Shown here piece by piece: positions 25,422 through 34,336 of a stretch of DNA of 64,000 bases. Numbering within the stretch: position 1 is the first letter of the stretch; every line of letters begins with the position of its first letter. The position numbers and the translations under genes are program-made. This stretch comes from Bacteroidaceae bacterium (GTDB taxonomy: Bacteria; Bacteroidota; Bacteroidia; Bacteroidales; Bacteroidaceae): the NCBI GenBank assembly GCA_017524545.1, contig JAFXVN010000020.1, positions 43,733-107,732 on the forward strand, in the 5' to 3' direction. A model generated the notes under the pieces. That model made no database searches and was not told the DNA's origin. It saw only the letters and a list, made by a program, of their open reading frames with translations.

Positions 25422-26077
25422 CTACTTTATTTTTAATTATAGGGCAAGTCAGCAAGAAAAATGTGTCTGATTGCTCGTTTTCGCACTTTGAAGCCTTCTG
25501 TTGGCCGATGCAGAGACGGCCTTGCTACAAGCCTAGCTGACCTACCCGAATGTCACCTCCGTTCCTTTTCGGAGATTCAAAAACGACAAGTTTATCAAGA
25601 TTTTTCGCAGACACATCGCTTCTAAGCGCGTTTCTTACGTCCAGCGGCACTTTCCTGCTCCAAAGACAAAATAGGTGCTTAAATCGAATCATGTTTGATT
25701 ATCAATAGGTTGCAAAACCTGAAGTTTAGGTGAACTATTATAATAGTATCACAGAAGAATGTTTCAAAGCAAAACAACGCAACAAATGATGCCAAAAACG
25801 ACGTGCCTTGATAGTGAACAGAGCGTGCTTAGTTGGCCAACGCTCCCCGCCTAGTTGGTCAACTAGGCACGTTGCGTTGACCAACTAGGCTGGGAGGGTT
25901 GAACGACGAGGCCTTTTAATCTGCAATTTTTTGTCAGGATTTTTCGGGCGTTTCATGCACCCCTTTCTGAAGAAAAACATGGGCCGGTGGCTCCCGTTGC
26001 AGAGGAAAGATGTGCGGATTCGCAGAAATAATGCATAAGACAACACGACTTTTCTTGTCTATTTGAAGAATTTGAAC
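25422..26077. other. Intergenic region between divergent DUF1599 and purU genes
   Basis: About 650 nt with no supported reading frame. Apart from the two outward promoters it holds the palindrome array at 25825-25895. A TCCGTTCCTTTTCGGA inverted repeat is seen near 25557. Nothing else was recognised. Confidence 0.5.
25825..25895. repeat. Palindrome array, GTTGGTCAAC words at 22-bp period
   Basis: GTTGGCCAAC (25832-25841), GTTGGTCAAC (25854-25863) and GTTGACCAAC (25876-25885) are exactly 22 bp apart. The last two also form a larger 15-bp inverted repeat, GCCTAGTTGGTCAAC with GTTGACCAACTAGGC, around a 12-nt loop. Same architecture as 388-530 and 48541-48610 but with an unrelated word. Confidence 0.8.
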
Positions 26078-26085
26078 TACTTTTG
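26078..26085 (+). promoter_or_regulatory. Promoter of purU
   Basis: TACTTTTG (26078-26085) with TTG at 26055-26057 and a 20-nt spacer; 50 nt before the chosen start codon. Confidence 0.65.
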
Positions 26086-26135
26086 CACACGATTTGCGAC
26101 AAAAACAGAAGGATAACAAGCAAAACAACACCATC

Positions 26136-27008
26136 ATGAGCGCACCATATACCACAGCCATCCTCCTTTTGCACTGCCCCGACCAGCAGGGCATCATCTC
26201 GGAGGTGACGAAGTTTATCACCGACAACAAAGGCAACATCGTCTATCTGGACCAGTACGTCGATAAGATAGAAGGGATGTTCTTCATGCGCATAGAATGG
26301 GAACTGGAAGGGTTCCTGATTCCGCGCGACAAGATATACGACTACATCACCACCCTCTATTCGCAGCGCTACCAAATGAAGTTCAGCCTCTACTACAGCG
26401 ACAAGCGCCCGCGCATGGCAATCTTCGTCAGCAAGATGAGCCATTGCCTCTACGACATGCTGGCGCGCTGGAAGGCAGGCGAGTTCGACTGCGAGATACC
26501 GTGCATCATATCCAACCACGAGGATTTACGCTATGTTGCCGAGCAATTCGGCATACCATATTACGTCTGGAGCATCAACAAAGACCACTCCAACAAAGCC
26601 GAAGTGGAGGCAGCCGAAATGGAGCTGCTGAGGAAGGAGGACATCTCGTTCATCGTGCTGGCACGCTACATGCAAATCATCAGCGACGAGATGATAGCGG
26701 CCTATCCGCACCACATCATCAACATACACCACTCGTTCCTGCCCGCATTCATCGGCGCAAAACCCTATCATCAGGCCTACGAGCGAGGCGTCAAAATCAT
26801 CGGAGCCACCAGCCACTATGTCACCGCCGAACTCGATGCCGGCCCCATCATCGAACAGGACGTGGCAAGAATCACCCACAAGGACACGCCGGAAAGCCTT
26901 GTCCTGAAGGGAAAAGACCTGGAAAAGATTGTCCTCTCGCGTGCAGTCTCAAAGCATATCCAGCGTAAGATACTGACCTACAAGAACAAGACCGTCATCT
27001 TCAGCTGA
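26136..27008 (+). CDS. purU: Formyltetrahydrofolate deformylase
   Basis: Hydrolyses 10-formyl-tetrahydrofolate to formate and tetrahydrofolate, balancing one-carbon pools together with glyA nearby. The 290-residue protein has an N-terminal ACT domain (TTAILLLHCPDQQGIISEVT) and a formyltransferase-like hydrolase domain with ISNHEDLRYVAEQFGIPYYV, NIHHSFLPAFIGAKPYHQAY and the ELDAGPIIEQD motif. Start ATG 26136 (MSAPYTT) is preferred over an upstream in-frame TTG at 26094, which lies only nine bases after the -7 box. Confidence 0.93.
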   Translation: MSAPYTTAILLLHCPDQQGIISEVTKFITDNKGNIVYLDQYVDKIEGMFFMRIEWELEGFLIPRDKIYDYITTLYSQRYQMKFSLYYSDKRPRMAIFVSKMSHCLYDMLARWKAGEFDCEIPCIISNHEDLRYVAEQFGIPYYVWSINKDHSNKAEVEAAEMELLRKEDISFIVLARYMQIISDEMIAAYPHHIINIHHSFLPAFIGAKPYHQAYERGVKIIGATSHYVTAELDAGPIIEQDVARITHKDTPESLVLKGKDLEKIVLSRAVSKHIQRKILTYKNKTVIFS

Positions 27009-27015
27009 AGAAAAG

Positions 27016-27154
27016 GCTGTGTCATAATTGACAACAACGGATTTCACAGATTTTACGGATTATCTTATTTGCTAATTATCAATAGCACTTAAATCCGTAT
27101 AATCCGTGAAATCCGTTGTTTTATAATAATAATAACTGTATTTTCACACAGCCC
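27016..27154. repeat. ACGGATT hairpin, copy B, with short terminal inverted repeats
   Basis: CAACGGATTTCACAGATTTT followed by ACGGATT pairs with the inverse AATCCGTATAATCCGTGAAA then TCCGTTG (to about 27119). The whole unit is bounded by GGCTGTGT (27016-27023) and ACACAGCC (27147-27154), an 8-bp terminal inverted repeat. It lies between the convergent purU and glyA genes, 7 nt after the purU stop. Confidence 0.82.
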
Positions 27155-27167
27155 CTTGCTCCTGAAT

Positions 27168-28448
27168 TTAGTACGCGAAGATGGGATAGTCGGCCATGAT
27201 GGCGTTCACTTCGCTGCGCACCTGTGCGATGACCGTTTCGTCTTCGGGGGCGTTGAGGACGCGCTCGATGAACTCGGCAATCTTCACCATGAGGTCCTCC
27301 TTGGCGCCGCGCGTGGTGATGGCGGGGGTGCCGAGGCGGATGCCGGAGGTCTGGAAGGCGCTGCGGCTGTCGAAAGGTACCATGTTCTTGTTCACCGTGA
27401 GGTCGGCTGCCACAAGGGCCTTCTCGGCCACCTTGCCAGTGAGGTCGGGGTACTTCGAGCGCAGGTCAACGAGCATCGAGTGGTTGTCTGTGCCGCCGCT
27501 CACGATGTCGAAGCCGCGCTTCACGAGTTCCTCGGCCAGCACTGCGGCATTCTTTTTCACCTGCTTTGCCCACTCCTTGAACTCGGGCTGCAATGCCTCG
27601 CCGAAGGCAACGGCCTTGGCTGCGATGACGTGCTCCAGCGGACCGCCCTGGATGCCGGGGAAGACGGCACTGTTCAGCAAGGCAGACATCTTCTTGATTT
27701 CTCCCTTTGGAGTCGTCTTGCCCCAGGGGTTGTCGAAATCCTTGCCCATGAGGATGATGCCGCCACGGGGACCGCGCAGGGTCTTGTGGGTCGTGCTGGT
27801 CACGATGTGTGCGTACTTCACGGGGTTTTCGAGCAGACCGGCAGCGATGAGGCCGGCGGGATGTGCCATGTCAATCATCAGCAAGGCGCCCACCTTGTCG
27901 GCAATCGCACGCATACGGGCATAGTCCCACTCGCGGCTATAGGCCGAGCCGCCACCGATGATGAGCTTGGGCTTGTGCTGGAGGGCAAGTTGCTCCATCT
28001 CGTCGTAATCCACGCGCCCTGTCTCCTTCTTCAGGTTGTAGCCGACAGGCTTGTAGATGATGCCGCTGGTGTTGACCAAGGAGCCGTGGCTAAGGTGCCC
28101 GCCGTGGTCGAGGTTGAGACCCATGAAGGTGTCGCCCGGGTTGAGGCAGGCGAGGAATACGGCAGCATTGGCCTGAGCACCCGAGTGCGGCTGCACGTTG
28201 GCATACTCCGCACCGAAGAGCTTGCAGACACGGTCGATGGCCAGCTGCTCCACTTCATCCACCACCTGGCAGCCGCCGTAGTAGCGCTTGCCGGGATAGC
28301 CTTCGGCGTATTTGTTGGTCAGGCAGGAGCCCATAGCCGCCATCACCTGGTTGCTGACGTAGTTCTCTGATGCGATGAGCTCGATGCCCATGCGCTGTCG
28401 CTGGTTCTCCTTCTCGATGAGGGAGAAGATGGTTGAATCCTGAATCAT
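27168..28448 (-). CDS. glyA: Serine hydroxymethyltransferase
   Basis: Interconverts serine and glycine with transfer of the one-carbon unit to tetrahydrofolate; PLP enzyme. The 426-residue protein has [39 protein letters not shown], the PLP lysine in [14 protein letters not shown], and the C-terminal [15 protein letters not shown]. Normal length. Its 5' side is a repeat-filled gap separating it from pyrI. Confidence 0.97.
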   Translation of the reverse strand: MIQDSTIFSLIEKENQRQRMGIELIASENYVSNQVMAAMGSCLTNKYAEGYPGKRYYGGCQVVDEVEQLAIDRVCKLFGAEYANVQPHSGAQANAAVFLACLNPGDTFMGLNLDHGGHLSHGSLVNTSGIIYKPVGYNLKKETGRVDYDEMEQLALQHKPKLIIGGGSAYSREWDYARMRAIADKVGALLMIDMAHPAGLIAAGLLENPVKYAHIVTSTTHKTLRGPRGGIILMGKDFDNPWGKTTPKGEIKKMSALLNSAVFPGIQGGPLEHVIAAKAVAFGEALQPEFKEWAKQVKKNAAVLAEELVKRGFDIVSGGTDNHSMLVDLRSKYPDLTGKVAEKALVAADLTVNKNMVPFDSRSAFQTSGIRLGTPAITTRGAKEDLMVKIAEFIERVLNAPEDETVIAQVRSEVNAIMADYPIFAY

Positions 28449-28592
28449 TTACAATTTAACAATTTACGATTTACAATTTATGTGCAATTTAACTATTTAG
28501 CTATTTATTCTTCCCATAGAGGGCAATTGCCCGTTGGGAGCGGAGCAATTGGGGAGAGCTTTGCTCGACGGAGGGCAAAAGTTAGAGGGGGT
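28449..28592. repeat. Word repeat plus degenerate GC-rich element between pyrI and glyA
   Basis: Starts with ATTTACAATTTAACAATTTA words (28448-28500), then AACTATTTAGCTATTTATTC, then a degenerate form of the GC-rich element: CCCATAGAGGGCAATTGCCC, GGAGCGGAGCAATTGGGGAG and AGTTAGAGGGGGTCTATACT. The terminal GGGGGTCT matches the outer end of the element family. Possibly acts as a terminator for pyrI. Confidence 0.6.
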
Positions 28593-29048
28593 CTATACTA
28601 GTTTTACTTCTGCCAGACTGATTTCCCTGTTGCAGTAGTGGCATTGCAGCGTGCCGCGCTCTTTGCCAAGGTAGTGGAAGCGGGTGCGCATCGGCTCGTT
28701 GTTGGTGATGCACTTGTGGTTGTCGCAGCGCACGATGCCGATGAGTTCCTCGGGCATCTTGACCTCCTTCTTCTCCACCACCTCATAGTCGCGTATGATG
28801 CTGAGCGTCACGTTTGGAGCCACGACGCTGAGCTGGTTGATTTCGTCGTCGGAGAAGAAGCGGTCGGCCACCTTGATGATGCTCTTGTTCCCCATCTTCT
28901 CGCTTTTGAGGTTGTAGCCGATGGTGACAGCGGAACGCTCTTCCTGCAGATGGAGCAGGCTGATGACCTGAAAGAGCTTGGCCGATGGTATGTGGTCGAT
29001 GACGGTGCCGTTCCGAAGGGCAGCTACCTGAAGTTCCTGGCGTTTCAT
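28593..29048 (-). CDS. pyrI: Aspartate carbamoyltransferase regulatory chain
   Basis: A 151-residue regulatory subunit that binds nucleotide effectors and docks on PyrB through a zinc site. N-terminal allosteric domain: [40 protein letters not shown]-terminal zinc domain: CDNHKCITN and [10 protein letters not shown] supply the four Cys ligands. Downstream of pyrB on the same strand, separated by a word-repeat hairpin. Confidence 0.95.
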   Translation of the reverse strand: MKRQELQVAALRNGTVIDHIPSAKLFQVISLLHLQEERSAVTIGYNLKSEKMGNKSIIKVADRFFSDDEINQLSVVAPNVTLSIIRDYEVVEKKEVKMPEELIGIVRCDNHKCITNNEPMRTRFHYLGKERGTLQCHYCNREISLAEVKLV

Positions 29049-29056
29049 GTTTGTTT

Positions 29057-29152
29057 AGTTAAGAGTTAAGAGTTAAGAATTAAGAAAATTAGCAAGGATG
29101 TTAAAGGTTAGAGAAGTATCTTTCTTAACTCTTAACTCTTAATTCTTAACTC
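29057..29152. repeat. Word-repeat long hairpin (TTAAGAG/AATTAAG), copy 2
   Basis: Left arm about 29057-29085 (AGTTAAGAGTTAAGAGTTAA then GAATTAAG); right arm about 29123-29152 is the inverse (CTTAACTCTTAACTCTTAAT then TCTTAACT). Spacer about 37 nt. The right arm encodes the last residues (IELRIKS) and stop of pyrB. It lies between pyrB and pyrI. Confidence 0.85.
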
Positions 29153-30094
29153 AATAATTGCTTTGTCATTGATGATGTCTTCGAGCGTGATGCCGAGGGT
29201 GTCGCAGAGGATGGCCTGACGTGCATAGAGGCCGTTGCGTGCCTGCTGGAAGTAGTAGGCGTAGGGCGTGTCGTCGATGCTGTACTCTATCTCGTTGACG
29301 CGGGGCAGCGGATGCAGTATCTTCATGTTCGGCTTGGCCTTTGAGAGCATGGCACGGCTCAGGAGGTAGCGGTCCTTGACACGCTCGTACTCGTCGAGGT
29401 CGGTGAAACGCTCCCTTTGCACGCGCGTCATATATAATATGTCTGCGCCTGCAATGGTGTCGGCATCGAAGTCCTGGTGCTCCACGAAGCGTATGCCTTT
29501 CTCGCGGCAATACATCTTGTAGTATTCGGGCATGGCAAGCTCGTCGGGCGCGATGAAGTGGAAGGTGGGGTTGAAGTGGCGCATGGCCGTCAGGAGGCTA
29601 TGCACCGTGCGGCCGTACTTGAGGTCGCCCACAAGATAAATGTTCAAGCCTTCGAGCGTGCCTTGCGTCTGATAGATGGTATAGAGGTCGAGCATCGTCT
29701 GGCTGGGGTGCTGGTTGGCACCGTCGCCAGCATTGACGATGGGTACAGGCGACACCTCGCTGGCATACTGGGCAGCACCTTCCAAGTGGTGGCGCATCAC
29801 GATGATGTCGGCATAGTTGGACACCATCATAATCGTGTCCTTCAGCGTCTCGCCCTTCGTGCCGCTCGTCACCTTCGGGTCGGCAAAGCCGATGACGCGG
29901 GCACCGAGGCGGTTGGCTGCCGTCTCGAAGCTGAGGCGCGTGCGTGTGCTGGGTTCAAAGAACAATGTGGCGACGACGCGCCCTGCAAGCAGGCAGCGGT
30001 TGGGATGCTTCTCAAACTCCTGCGCCATGCGGATGAGATACTCTAACTTCTCGCGGGAATGATGGGCGATGGTGACAAGACTCCTATTTTCCAT
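29132..30094 (-). CDS. pyrB: Aspartate carbamoyltransferase catalytic chain
   Basis: First committed step of pyrimidine synthesis: carbamoyl phosphate plus aspartate to carbamoyl aspartate. Start chosen at 30094 ([20 protein letters not shown]), since a longer frame has only low-complexity residues that overlap the promoter. Motifs: [54 protein letters not shown] and HPLPRVNEI. 320 residues. The natural C-terminus has been replaced by repeat-encoded LRIKS. Confidence 0.96.
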   Translation of the reverse strand: MENRSLVTIAHHSREKLEYLIRMAQEFEKHPNRCLLAGRVVATLFFEPSTRTRLSFETAANRLGARVIGFADPKVTSGTKGETLKDTIMMVSNYADIIVMRHHLEGAAQYASEVSPVPIVNAGDGANQHPSQTMLDLYTIYQTQGTLEGLNIYLVGDLKYGRTVHSLLTAMRHFNPTFHFIAPDELAMPEYYKMYCREKGIRFVEHQDFDADTIAGADILYMTRVQRERFTDLDEYERVKDRYLLSRAMLSKAKPNMKILHPLPRVNEIEYSIDDTPYAYYFQQARNGLYARQAILCDTLGITLEDIINDKAIIELRIKS

Positions 30095-30114
30095 TGCTTC
30101 ACGTTTTTCTGTTG

Positions 30115-30122
30115 CAAAGGTA
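30115..30122 (-). promoter_or_regulatory. -7 box for pyrB
   Basis: TACCTTTG on the minus strand, 21 nt before the pyrB ATG; upstream is an ATTAGAGATTAGAGAT word repeat without a clear -33 box. Confidence 0.55.
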
Positions 30123-30203
30123 AGAAAAAGATTAGAGATTAGAGATATTTTCATTATTCCTACATTTTGAATTTAATAATTTTGAATTTTGAATTAAATG
30201 CCG

Positions 30204-30211
30204 TACCTTTG
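30204..30211 (+). promoter_or_regulatory. Promoter of the pbp1A gene
   Basis: TACCTTTG (30204-30211) preceded by TTTG after a 19-nt spacer. The -33 box lies inside a TTTTGAATTT word repeat, so the repeat supplies part of the promoter. 22 nt to the ATG. Confidence 0.6.
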
Positions 30212-30233
30212 TAGTCTTAAAACCTTATTTCCC

Positions 30234-32573
30234 ATGAGAAAGAAGTTTTTCCTGTTCCTTTGGACGTGCTACATACTGGTTGTTGTCGGCATCGGCTTCA
30301 CCTTCTACGGTATCTTCACGGGTGCCATCGGCTACATGCCGAAAATCGAGCAGCTGCAGAACCCCGTCAACAAGTTTGCCACACAGGTCTTCTCGGCCGA
30401 CGGCAAACAGCTTGGCACTTGGAGCTACAGCAGCGCCAACCGCGTCTTCGCCGACTATGATGAGCTGCCCCGAGCCCTCGTGCAGGCACTTGTCGCCACC
30501 GAGGATGTCCGATTCTACGAACACAACGGCATCGACTTTTTTGCCCTGCTGCGAGCCATTGTCAAGCGCGGCGTGCTGCAACAGAAGAGCGCCGGCGGCG
30601 GCAGCACCATTACCCAGCAGCTTGCCAAGCAGCTCTACTCCGAGAAAGCAGCCAACACACAGGAGCGCCTCTTGCAAAAGCCCATCGAATGGGTCATCGC
30701 CCTCAAGCTGGAACGCTTCTATACGAAGGAGGAAATCATCGGCATGTACTTCAACTACTTCGACTTCCTGCATAATGCCGTCGGCATCAAGACAGCCGCA
30801 CAGACCTATTTCAGCAAGCCTCCGATGGAACTCGACACTTGCCAGTGCGCCCTGCTCGTGGGCATGTGCAAGAACCCCAGCCTCTACAATCCTGTGCGTT
30901 ACCCGGAACGCTGCATCGAGCGCCGCAACGTCGTGCTCATGCAGATGGAGAAAGCAGGCTTTCTGACCTCAGAGCAGCGCGAGGAGCTCAGGCAGCGTCC
31001 CCTCGGCCTCAACTTCCATCGTGCCAGCCATAAGGAAGGACACGCCACCTATTTGCGCGACCACTTGCGCCTCATGCTCATGGCAAAGAAGCCTGTCCGC
31101 AGCGACTATCCTGCATGGCAGAAGCAGAAATTCTACGAAGACTCGCTGGCTTGGGAGGAGGACCCCCTCTACGGCTGGTGCAACAAGAACACGAACCGCG
31201 AAGGACGTCCCTACAACATCTACACCGACGGCCTCAAAGTTTATACCACCCTCGACAGCCGTATGCAGGAATATGCCGAGGAAGCCGTCGCCCAACACGT
31301 CACAGGCGAATTGCAACCCCTCTTCGACAAGGAGCAGTCCAGGAACCGAAACGCGCCATACGCCTCTGCCATCCCCGCAGACAGAGCGCGTGCAGACCTC
31401 GCCCGCGCCAAGCGTCAGTGCAGCCGCTACATAGAGATGAAAAGGGCTGGCTACTCGGAAGCGGAGATAGACGATGCCTTCTCGAAACCCATTGAGATGA
31501 CGGTGTATTCGCTGCACGGCGACAAGGACACCGTCATGTCGCCCATCGACAGCATCCGCTATTATAAATCCTTCCTTCGGACAGGCTTCATGTGCATGGA
31601 TTCCGAGACGGGACATGTGAAGGCATACATCGGCGGTGTCGATTACAGCCACTTCCAGTATGACATGTGCACACAGGGCAAACGTCAGGTGGGCTCCACC
31701 ATCAAGCCCTACCTCTACTCGCTGGCAATGGAGAGCGGCTGGACACCTTGCGATGTGGCACCCAACGTGCAGCAGACCTATACCGTGGCTGGCAACCAAC
31801 TATGGACACCTCGCAACGGCAGCAAAGCACGGTATGGCGAAATGGTGACGCTCAAATGGGGACTGGCTATGAGTAACAACTGGATATCGGCGTGGCTGCT
31901 CAATCAGCTTAGTCCCGATCTTTTTGTCAAGCTGCTCCACGATTTTGGCATCCAGAACCAGGATATCGTCCCCTCGCTGGCACTTTGCCTTGGCCCCTGC
32001 GACATCTCTGTGGCCGAAATGGTGGGAGCCTACACCGCTTTCCCGCAGAAAGGCGTGCGCCGCAATCCGCTCTTTGTCACCCGCATTGAGGACAGCGACG
32101 GCAATGTGCTGGCGCAGTTCCAGTCGAGAGTGAAGGAGGTTATCTCCGAGGAAGCGGCCTACAAGATGATTGTCATGATGCGCGGTGTCATCGACGGTGG
32201 CACAGGCGGCCGTATGCGTGGACGATACAAGATAACCGCTCCTATGGGCGGCAAGACCGGCACCACGAACGACAACAGCGACGGCTGGTTCGTGGGCTAC
32301 ACCCCGCGCCTTGTCTTCGGTGCATGGGTGGGCGGCGATGAGCGCGATGTCCACTTCGCCAGCATGGCAATCGGTCAGGGTGCAAACTCCGCTCTGCCCA
32401 TTGCCGCATATTTCCTCCAGAAGGTTTATGCCGACGAACGCCTCGGCTACAGCCAGTCGGAAAACTTCGACATCCCTGCCGAATTCGACCCCTGCAAGAG
32501 CGTCATAGACGAGGACGAGGGACTTTCCGACGGCGAGGAACTTATAGGTTTCGACATTGAGGAAACCGAATAA
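30234..32573 (+). CDS. Penicillin-binding protein 1A (bifunctional glycosyltransferase/transpeptidase)
   Basis: Polymerises and cross-links peptidoglycan. The 779-residue protein has an N-terminal membrane anchor (FFLFLWTCYILVVVGIGFTF) and a GT51 domain with the catalytic Glu in ATEDVRFYEHNGIDFFALLR (about 90), GGSTITQQLAKQLY and EIIGMYFNYF. The transpeptidase domain shows SxxK (QVGSTIKPYLYS, Ser about 487), SxN (AMSNNWISAW) and KTG (MGGKTGTTNDNSDGWFVGYT). The acidic C-terminal tail (DEDEGLSDGEELIGFDIEET) is usual in Bacteroidales. Start at 30234 (MRKKFFLF) is chosen over 30198, which lies before the -7 box. Confidence 0.95.
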   Translation: MRKKFFLFLWTCYILVVVGIGFTFYGIFTGAIGYMPKIEQLQNPVNKFATQVFSADGKQLGTWSYSSANRVFADYDELPRALVQALVATEDVRFYEHNGIDFFALLRAIVKRGVLQQKSAGGGSTITQQLAKQLYSEKAANTQERLLQKPIEWVIALKLERFYTKEEIIGMYFNYFDFLHNAVGIKTAAQTYFSKPPMELDTCQCALLVGMCKNPSLYNPVRYPERCIERRNVVLMQMEKAGFLTSEQREELRQRPLGLNFHRASHKEGHATYLRDHLRLMLMAKKPVRSDYPAWQKQKFYEDSLAWEEDPLYGWCNKNTNREGRPYNIYTDGLKVYTTLDSRMQEYAEEAVAQHVTGELQPLFDKEQSRNRNAPYASAIPADRARADLARAKRQCSRYIEMKRAGYSEAEIDDAFSKPIEMTVYSLHGDKDTVMSPIDSIRYYKSFLRTGFMCMDSETGHVKAYIGGVDYSHFQYDMCTQGKRQVGSTIKPYLYSLAMESGWTPCDVAPNVQQTYTVAGNQLWTPRNGSKARYGEMVTLKWGLAMSNNWISAWLLNQLSPDLFVKLLHDFGIQNQDIVPSLALCLGPCDISVAEMVGAYTAFPQKGVRRNPLFVTRIEDSDGNVLAQFQSRVKEVISEEAAYKMIVMMRGVIDGGTGGRMRGRYKITAPMGGKTGTTNDNSDGWFVGYTPRLVFGAWVGGDERDVHFASMAIGQGANSALPIAAYFLQKVYADERLGYSQSENFDIPAEFDPCKSVIDEDEGLSDGEELIGFDIEETE

Positions 32574-32738
32574 TCCTACATGTAAACTCCCTTTTGTTTG
32601 AGATATGCTTTCGTGCTAAATCGGCAAAGAAAGTGTTTCTTTGTGTTAAGATAGTGTAACCACCTTGACATAAATCAACAAAACTGGCATTTCGCTTATA
32701 TTTTTTGCCATTCTCTTTTCTGTTGTCAGATAATGTCG
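32574..32738. other. Intergenic spacer after pbp1A
   Basis: AT-rich spacer with no gene and no clear pbp1A terminator; it ends in the promoter of the candidate ncRNA. Confidence 0.4.
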
Positions 32739-32746
32739 TACCTTTG
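32739..32746 (+). promoter_or_regulatory. -7 box of candidate ncRNA
   Basis: TACCTTTG (32739-32746), with TTTC/TTG about 20 nt upstream. No reading frame follows. Confidence 0.55.
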
Positions 32747-32751
32747 CAGTG

Positions 32752-32890
32752 CAAAAAGAAAAAAGAAAGTAATAGTACAAAGATATAAGTTAGTTTTAGT
32801 GTTTAGGTAAAAAGATTTGTTTGAAGGTTAATAATAGTTGTTAGTTTTAGTTTTTGGAGAAGCCATCCGTGAGGACGCTTCTTTTTTTTG
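32752..32890 (+). ncRNA. Candidate small RNA, about 140 nt
   Basis: From the promoter at 32739 the sequence runs AT-rich with repeated GTTAGTTTTAGT words (about 32789 and 32840) and no start codon followed by a useful frame. It ends in a terminator hairpin AGAAGC (32858-32863) with GCTTCT (32877-32882) enclosing ATCC/GGA, followed by eight T. The GGACGCTTCTTTTTT ending recurs at the minus-strand end of the hairpin RNA at 61985-62130. The family is not recognised; a 5' leader is excluded because the next gene is convergent. Confidence 0.5.
32858..32890 (+). terminator. Intrinsic terminator of the candidate ncRNA
   Basis: Stem AGAAGC/GCTTCT with inner ATCC/GGA pairing and a T8 tail. Confidence 0.75.
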
Positions 32891-32991
32891 TCTCTATATT
32901 TGGAGGTTAAGAATCAGTTTAACATCGAAAGACTCGAAAAGCACTAAAATGTCTTTGTCCTTTTCGTGTTTTTGATGTGATGAAAATAAAA

Positions 32992-33022
32992 AGAGGGTGT
33001 GCCGTTTGTTGACACACCCTCT
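32992..33022 (-). terminator. Intrinsic terminator of the OmpA gene
   Basis: AGAGGGTGTG (32992-33001) pairs with CACACCCTCT (33013-33022); in the minus direction it is followed by TTTTTATTTTC. Confidence 0.85.
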
Positions 33023-33050
33023 CATGTTAGTTATGCTTTATTAAGCCAGT

Positions 33051-34139
33051 TTACTTGATTGTAACGTAAACGATACGCTGGGACTCTGGACCTGCTGCGC
33101 CGTGTGCATTCACGTCAGCAACATTCACGCCGCGCTCCTGGAGGTAAGCCTTGACTGCATCGCAACGACGCAGTGACAGCTTCTGGTTGTAGGTCTTGTT
33201 GCCTTCGGGAGAAGCGTAGCCGTCCAAAACAACGGTGGTGCCCTTCTCGATGGTGTTCAGCTTAGCCTTGGCTGTGTTGGTCAGAGTGGCCTTGTTCTGT
33301 GCGAACTCGATGGTCAAGTTGCCGATGCCCTTGTTGACAACCTTCTCGACAACCTTCTCGACAACCTTCTCAACGGGCTTCTCGACAATCTTCTCAACAA
33401 CCTTAGTAACCTCTTCGGGCTTAACCTCGGTGAAGTGGTGAGTGCCGTTGCTGGTCTTGAAGTGGTAGGTCACGCCTGCGGTAATCTGTGCGATGGCGTT
33501 GTGGCCATAGCCCAGACAGTCGGGTCTGTGGTCGCAGATGGTGCGACGGTAGCCTGTTACAACGGCAGCGGGGTCGTTGTCGCGTGTCATCTTGAGAATG
33601 ACTGCGGGACGCAGACTGATAGTCCACTCCTTGTCTTGACCGAGGTTGAAGTCGAAGTCCAAACCGAACTTGAAGACACCACGGTTCAGGTCGTTGCCAG
33701 TGTCGGTGCCGCCGTCCCAACCGTCGGAGGGGAAGAATACGCGCATAAAACCGATACCGCCACGAGCCTGCATTTCAAATGTGCGGGGAGCACCTTTGTA
33801 GCCGCAGAACAGGTTCATAAGGTTGATTTTGGTGTTACCCATGACAGTTGCATTGTCAATCACGTTGGAAGAGCCTCTCCACCAGTTCCAGTTAGCATCG
33901 TCGTTGATGCCAGCCTGCAGCTGGAATTCCAAGCTCAAGACGGGGGTGATACCCTTGGTCAGATTGATGCCCACAACGCCACCTTTTGGAGTATCCCAAT
34001 CATGCAGGTTGGTGCTTGTGCCACCTTCCAGACCAATTGACCAATTGTCGAAGAATTTGTGGCCAGCGTATTGTGCGCTGGCTGCCATTGCCATGCCAAA
34101 CATGCAGGCAAGCACGAGTGTAAACTTTTTCATGTTCAT
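33051..34139 (-). CDS. OmpA-family outer-membrane protein
   Basis: A 362-residue outer-membrane protein. Signal peptide (MKKFTLVLACMFGMAMAASA), an eight-stranded-barrel-like N-terminal domain (WSIGLEGGTSTNLHDW to QITAGVTYHF), a linker of VEK-type repeats (VVEKIVEKPVEKVVEKVVEK, about 245-270), then an OmpA C-terminal peptidoglycan-binding domain: IEFAQNKATLTN, VVLDGYASPEGNKTYNQKLS and RRCDAVKAYLQERGV. The order is that of the abundant Bacteroidales OmpA porins, which tether outer membrane to cell wall. Strong promoter at 34211 and terminator right after the gene suggest a single, highly expressed unit. Start 34139 or 34133 cannot be separated. Confidence 0.93.
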   Translation of the reverse strand: MNMKKFTLVLACMFGMAMAASAQYAGHKFFDNWSIGLEGGTSTNLHDWDTPKGGVVGINLTKGITPVLSLEFQLQAGINDDANWNWWRGSSNVIDNATVMGNTKINLMNLFCGYKGAPRTFEMQARGGIGFMRVFFPSDGWDGGTDTGNDLNRGVFKFGLDFDFNLGQDKEWTISLRPAVILKMTRDNDPAAVVTGYRRTICDHRPDCLGYGHNAIAQITAGVTYHFKTSNGTHHFTEVKPEEVTKVVEKIVEKPVEKVVEKVVEKVVNKGIGNLTIEFAQNKATLTNTAKAKLNTIEKGTTVVLDGYASPEGNKTYNQKLSLRRCDAVKAYLQERGVNVADVNAHGAAGPESQRIVYVTIK

Positions 34140-34210
34140 TACAATTGTTTAACTTTATTTTATGTTCTTTTCTCCTTCAAATTGTATGTTTAACACACAT
34201 TAAGTCGATG

Positions 34211-34218
34211 CAAAGTTA
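34211..34218 (-). promoter_or_regulatory. Promoter of the OmpA gene
   Basis: TAACTTTG on the minus strand with TTG at 34239-34241 and a 20-nt spacer; leader about 65 nt. Confidence 0.7.
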
Positions 34219-34336
34219 TACATTTATTTTCTTATGCGCAAGAAAAAGTTTGTTTTTTAGGCGTTTTATGCGTCTTTCAGGTGATTTTTGCTCATTGTTC
34301 ATGCCAAAAAGGGCAAGAAAACGTATGAAATTGCAG

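Noticed and set aside
26094-26135. TTG start for purU
   Set aside because: It lies 9 nt after the -7 box; the ATG at 26136 fits the family start.
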